This document shows positions 6,406 to 9,436 of a stretch of 9,436 nucleotides of DNA, piece by piece (the first letter of the stretch is position 1; each line of letters starts with the position of its first letter). The stretch lies in contig CAKZJI010000449.1 in NCBI GenBank assembly GCA_936941515.1, positions 1-9,436 on the forward strand, in the 5' to 3' direction. A model generated the notes under the pieces. The model was not told the DNA's origin, did no database searches, and saw only the letters and a list, made by a program, of their open reading frames with translations. The stretch comes from an uncultured Propionibacteriaceae bacterium. GTDB taxonomy: Bacteria; Actinomycetota; Actinomycetes; Propionibacteriales; Propionibacteriaceae. The position numbers and the translations under genes were made by a program.

Positions 6406-7211
6406 GATGGCACCTCCAGATCCTGAACCGTATCGTCTTCTCCGGGGATGGTTTCACCATCCGGATCAAAGTCAACGCCATCTGCCTCCACAGTGTCAAC
6501 GACGATGACGACGGCTGTGACATTGTCGCGGCCTCCAGCGCGTTTTGCGGCATCGACCAGGGACGTCGCCTTCTCATGGGGGTCGCCATCCCCCAGCAGG
6601 AGCGCGGTCATCAGGAACTCGGTCACCTCGGAGTACAGACCATCGGTGCAGATCAGGATCTGGTCCCTCTCCTGAACGCTGAGCAGCCACTGGTCCGCGA
6701 CGAGTGGCTTGACCATCCCGGCTCCAAGAGCGCGGGTGATGACACTGCGAGTTCCCTCCCCAGGGCGCTCCCAGATCACCGAGTGATCCTCGCTGATCTG
6801 GGTGAGCTCCCCCTTACGCAGCAGATACACCCGGGAGTCACCGACATTGAACACCAGCCAGCGAGGCTGGTTGGATTGCAGGGTCAGCACGACACCCGCC
6901 AGGGTACTGCCCGGCGGCCGTCCCTCACCCGACAGCCGGGACACTGCCGCGCTGGCGTTGTCGATGGCCGTCAGCACATCCTCTCCCGTGGCCCACCTCC
7001 GATTCGCGAGCGGGAGGAATCGCTCGACGGCAGTTTGCGACGCCGCCTGCCCACGGGAGTGACCACCCATGCCATCAGCCACAACGAAGCACGGAGGCGC
7101 TGTGATGTAGGAGTCCTCGTTGTGCGGCCGCACCAGCCCCCGATCCGAGCATGCGCCGAACCGGACCTGAACCACAGGCTCTGTGAAACTGCTGTGCGAT
7201 GTATCGATCAT
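6402..7211 (-). CDS. PP2C-family Ser/Thr protein phosphatase (269 aa, cytoplasmic)
   Basis: This metal-dependent (PPM/PP2C) phosphatase would remove phosphates set by the operon's kinase. All hallmark motifs are in order: SDRGLVRPHNEDSY (22-35) with Asp33 as a metal ligand, VADGMGGHSRG (44-54) with Asp46 and Gly47, NVGDSRVYLLR (122-132), SVITRALG (156-163), ILICTDGLYS (185-194) with Asp190, and GGRDNVTAVV (226-235) with Asp229. The fold is complete, so it should be active. Unlike PstP of mycobacteria it has no C-terminal transmembrane segment; the tail is acidic (VEADGVDFDPDGETIPGEDD), so it is soluble and may need an FHA or membrane partner to be recruited. ATG 7211 overlaps the previous gene's stop as ATGA, with AGGTGG just upstream. 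The gene resembles prpC/pstP, but I leave the symbol open. Confidence 0.96.
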   Translation of the reverse strand: MIDTSHSSFTEPVVQVRFGACSDRGLVRPHNEDSYITAPPCFVVADGMGGHSRGQAASQTAVERFLPLANRRWATGEDVLTAIDNASAAVSRLSGEGRPPGSTLAGVVLTLQSNQPRWLVFNVGDSRVYLLRKGELTQISEDHSVIWERPGEGTRSVITRALGAGMVKPLVADQWLLSVQERDQILICTDGLYSEVTEFLMTALLLGDGDPHEKATSLVDAAKRAGGRDNVTAVVIVVDTVEADGVDFDPDGETIPGEDDTVQDLEVPS

Positions 7212-8377
7212 GACTCCACCTGGAAAGAACGCCCACCTAGATGTACCACGGTGCCGGGGCGGACCGGCGTCCTCAGGTGCTGCTCAGCACGCCACTTGGT
7301 TCCCTCGAACTCGAAGACGATGCCATTTCGGGCCCCAACGTCGACGACGTGAACCTCCCCCTCCTCCGCCAAAACCACAGCATGGACCTTGGACATCTTC
7401 ATCGTCTCGTCTATCAGCTCATACGGATGGGCCGCAGGATAGGGCGCCGGGGCAGACGGGTTGCGGCCAAAGACCATCGGGGACTCCAGGCGCAGCACCG
7501 TGCCGTCGTCGAGACAGATCCTGGGATCTGTGAGCATCGCCGACTCGTCGAGCATGGTCTCATCACGTCCGGCCTGCGCTCCAGGCGCATTCCCCTGGGC
7601 TGCGACACCTGCCTGCGGCGACTGCGCGACGGGAACGAACTGCGGCAGCCCCGATCCGGCATATGGGATGGTCACTGAGGTGGGCGTCACCCCCTCGGAA
7701 GCGAAGGGCGAATGCTGAATCAGGCCGCCAGGCTGCCCGGCAGCAGGTGCGGGTGACGGAGTGGGAGCAGGGGCAGGAGCGGAGGGCGCGAACCCCTGCA
7801 CGACCGGCCCCACCGGGGGCTGATGCGCCGAGGGCGCCGCGGACATGCCTGCTCTGATGGGCTGCGGGCCGTTCCCCACCGTCATGGAGGCTGGTTTCGC
7901 TCCCAGCGCCGACTCATCCTGGATGTCCTCAGGCCACGTCGCGACAAGCCCAAGCCACCGGTCGACCGCCGACTGGCCGCGACGATAGGTGGCCAGCAGA
8001 ACGATCGGCATGACGCCAAGAGTCAGCACGGAGGACAGCCCTGTGATGAGGATCTGCCAGAGCAGCCGACCGCCCTGGGGGCGTGTGGTCACCGGGTCGC
8101 GGTAGTCGAAACTCAACAGCAGGGAGCCTATGGTCTGAGCTCGTCTGAGCACCAAAACCAGCTGCGTCACGACGACAGCCAGCGCGCAGATCCCCAACAC
8201 GATCTCGATGACCCCGACCCGGTAGCCGGCTGGCCCCCTGGCGCTGCTGAGGAAGAGAAGCAGCTCTCCTCCGATGAGCAGCAGCAGCGGCGCAGCGTTC
8301 AGCAGGTATGCGCCAACGCGCGCTCCCCGCCCGACGAGCGCCCGTTCCAGGCGCGGTGACAGGCTCGTCTCAGGCAT
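7208..8377 (-). CDS. RDD-like membrane domain fused to C-terminal FHA domain (389 aa)
   Basis: Residues 15-145 look like an RDD-family membrane domain: GARVGAYLLNAAPLLLL starts the first helix (about 22-45), with others at about 55-78 and 106-131. The ending RRGQSAVDRWLG (132-143) has the basic and Asp residues typical of the family's C-terminal part. The Asp usual in the first motif is Asn27. Residues 160-270 are a Pro/Ala/Gln linker. Residues 285-389 form a cytoplasmic FHA domain with MVFGRNPSAP (Gly304-Arg305), MSKVHAVVL (Ser329, His332) and GARNGIVFEF (Asn351-Gly352), so the phospho-threonine contacts are kept. Just before it, RDETMLDE (271-278) places Thr274 in an acidic setting like known FHA-linked phosphosites. 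GGAGGTG lies 4 bases before ATG 8377; the start overlaps the end of the transglutaminase-like gene by 8 nt. Probably a membrane anchor that recruits phosphorylated partners. Confidence 0.85.
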   Translation of the reverse strand: MPETSLSPRLERALVGRGARVGAYLLNAAPLLLLIGGELLLFLSSARGPAGYRVGVIEIVLGICALAVVVTQLVLVLRRAQTIGSLLLSFDYRDPVTTRPQGGRLLWQILITGLSSVLTLGVMPIVLLATYRRGQSAVDRWLGLVATWPEDIQDESALGAKPASMTVGNGPQPIRAGMSAAPSAHQPPVGPVVQGFAPSAPAPAPTPSPAPAAGQPGGLIQHSPFASEGVTPTSVTIPYAGSGLPQFVPVAQSPQAGVAAQGNAPGAQAGRDETMLDESAMLTDPRICLDDGTVLRLESPMVFGRNPSAPAPYPAAHPYELIDETMKMSKVHAVVLAEEGEVHVVDVGARNGIVFEFEGTKWRAEQHLRTPVRPGTVVHLGGRSFQVES

Positions 8378-9436
8378 CCTTCACCTCCTCGGTCGAGGCC
8401 GTCCCCCGCGGCTGGGGTCGTCCAGGCTCATGGATGGAGCCTGCCGCCGGCTTGTCTGCCCGTCGGAGGGAACGCAGCGACAGCAGAGCCAGCGGTCGTC
8501 GATACCACTTCACCTGATGCAGCATGCCACGTTTTATCTCATCCACCTGCCGCCAGGCATCCTCAGAGGTCGCAGACGCCACCGGAACCGGACTGTACAA
8601 GGCGGAGTCCATCAGCTGCGCGGCGGGTGTGATCGGCACCCCGGGGTAGGCGTCCTGCAGTTTGACGGCCGCCTCCCGCCGGGTGTCACCCGGCGCTGAC
8701 CGGAATCCGAGATCACGGGCCCGGTCGATGATGTCCCTCCACCCGCCGGACACCGCATCACGCGCCACAGGCGCATTACGGCGGCGCAACGTGCGCCTGG
8801 CCTTCAACGCCAGGATCAGCAGGAACGGCGACGCAACCAGCCCCGCACCGCCGAGGACCCCGAGCGCAGCCAGCACCAGCACCCAGTCGATGGTGAACTT
8901 GTCGTCGCCCTCCCCCTCCTCGGCGTCACGGTCGGCGAGCACCGGCTCTTCCGGCAGCTTCTCCGGCGGGTTCGGTGGCGGATCGACCTGTGGCTTGGGC
9001 TTGGGCTTCGGCTTGGGAACCTCCGTCTGCAGGGTCTTGTCCCGGTTTGGGGTGGGGTTGAAGGCCACCCAACCGACGCCCGCGAAGTGGGCCTCCACCC
9101 ACACATGAGCCTCGGTGCCCTTGACCTGCCACTCCTGGCCCGGATGCTGCTCCGGGTAGAAACCCATCACCACGCGAGCGGGCACCCCAAGCTGGTTGGC
9201 CATGATCGCCATGGCGGTGGCGTACTGCTCGTCGTCGCCGACGAGGGAGTCTGCCTCCACCATGGAGGCGATGCGGGCGGCCCCGTGCCCGGGCTGGGAG
9301 GGACTCTTGGTGCCGTCGGAGTAGTAGCTCGTGCGCAGGCGCTGCTGGAGCGCCCGGACCTGAGCGATGGGGTTGGACTCGGCCCCGACGATCTCCTTGG
9401 CCAGGGAGGCCACCGACGACGGCACCTGCTCGATCG
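8370..9436 (-). CDS. Transglutaminase-like membrane protein, C-terminal part (partial at right edge)
   Basis: The C-terminal 354 residues of a larger protein are visible; the frame stays open through base 9436, so the usual N-terminal membrane helices lie outside. Numbered from the GTG codon at 9425, a transglutaminase-like domain spans about 1-130: VGDDEQYATAMA (62-73), GVPARVVMGFYP (80-91), EAHVWVEAH (105-113), GWVAFNPTPNRD (118-129). Family enzymes use a Cys-His-Asp triad; here the Cys position is Asp65, His107 is kept and the Asp position is Asn123, so peptide crosslinking or protease activity is unlikely. A KPKPKPKP linker and an acidic stretch follow, then a transmembrane helix (181-208) and a cytoplasmic region (210-310) like the DUF4129 tail of TgpA-type proteins. 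The transglutaminase-like part should face outside. It is the first visible gene of the operon and probably follows MoxR and DUF58 genes. Confidence 0.88.
   Translation of the reverse strand, partial: IEQVPSSVASLAKEIVGAESNPIAQVRALQQRLRTSYYSDGTKSPSQPGHGAARIASMVEADSLVGDDEQYATAMAIMANQLGVPARVVMGFYPEQHPGQEWQVKGTEAHVWVEAHFAGVGWVAFNPTPNRDKTLQTEVPKPKPKPKPQVDPPPNPPEKLPEEPVLADRDAEEGEGDDKFTIDWVLVLAALGVLGGAGLVASPFLLILALKARRTLRRRNAPVARDAVSGGWRDIIDRARDLGFRSAPGDTRREAAVKLQDAYPGVPITPAAQLMDSALYSPVPVASATSEDAWRQVDEIKRGMLHQVKWYRRPLALLSLRSLRRADKPAAGSIHEPGRPQPRGTASTEEVKDA
8992..9018 (-). repeat. Short GGCTTG-type hexanucleotide repeat coding a Lys-Pro linker
   Basis: About four near-identical 6-base units (GGCTTG/GGCTTC on the plus strand) encode PKPKPKPKP in the transglutaminase-like protein, between its extracellular domain and the membrane helix. 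Lys-Pro repeats of this sort act as stiff spacers. The repeat could gain or lose units by slippage without a frameshift. Confidence 0.6.

Noticed and set aside
1..9436. CRISPR arrays, tRNA/rRNA genes, insertion sequences, attachment sites, prophage genes
   Set aside because: I saw no spaced direct repeats, no transposase or integrase reading frames and no tRNA-like cloverleaf on either strand; the window reads as ordinary chromosomal genes.

Overview
The window comes from a high-GC Gram-positive bacterium (Actinomycetota). The evidence is strong G/C bias at third codon positions, GTG starts, an actinobacterial 'tRNA adenosine deaminase-associated' gene beside tadA, and a long operon of a Ser/Thr kinase, a PP2C phosphatase and FHA proteins. 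A member of the Propionibacteriaceae or a related family is plausible, but that placement is a guess from gene content, not a measurement.

Left end (1-1691). A leftward pair encodes the acidic deaminase-associated protein and then the wobble-inosine deaminase TadA, which runs off the left edge. Divergent from it, across about 115 bp, is upp (uracil phosphoribosyltransferase, pyrimidine salvage). A strong GC hairpin with a T-rich tail on the minus strand separates upp from the leftward gene that converges on it.

Middle (1744-2735). Two tandem, clearly paralogous small lipoproteins (119 and 116 aa) lie here, both leftward. They share a near-identical signal peptide, a lipobox Cys25, and two further conserved cysteines. 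A 192-bp gap upstream of them holds a perfect 12-bp palindrome and no confident gene.

Right two thirds (2736-9436). A single leftward block of six tightly packed genes, in transcription order: a transglutaminase-like membrane protein (cut by the right edge), an RDD-like membrane domain fused to an FHA domain, a PP2C phosphatase, a large zinc-knuckle plus FHA protein, a membrane Ser/Thr kinase with an extracellular FN3-like domain, and a degenerate-FHA protein with a helical DNA-binding-like C-terminus. Four of the five junctions overlap (8, 4, 4 and 4 nt) and the fifth has a 2-nt gap, so this is almost certainly one translationally coupled operon. It encodes a complete write/erase/read phospho-threonine circuit at the membrane: kinase (writer), phosphatase (eraser), FHA domains (readers).

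From memory, the gene set resembles the kinase/FN3/MoxR-ATPase/DUF58/transglutaminase/PP2C cluster (called PFNA) described in bifidobacteria; a MoxR ATPase and a DUF58 protein would then be expected just beyond the right edge. The most notable details are the loss of two of the three catalytic residues in the transglutaminase-like domain, the RDD-FHA fusion, the FN3-like domain on the kinase itself, and an FHA domain that has lost its phospho-threonine-binding residues. What the circuit senses and controls cannot be told from the sequence; a cell-envelope or adhesion-related role is inference.
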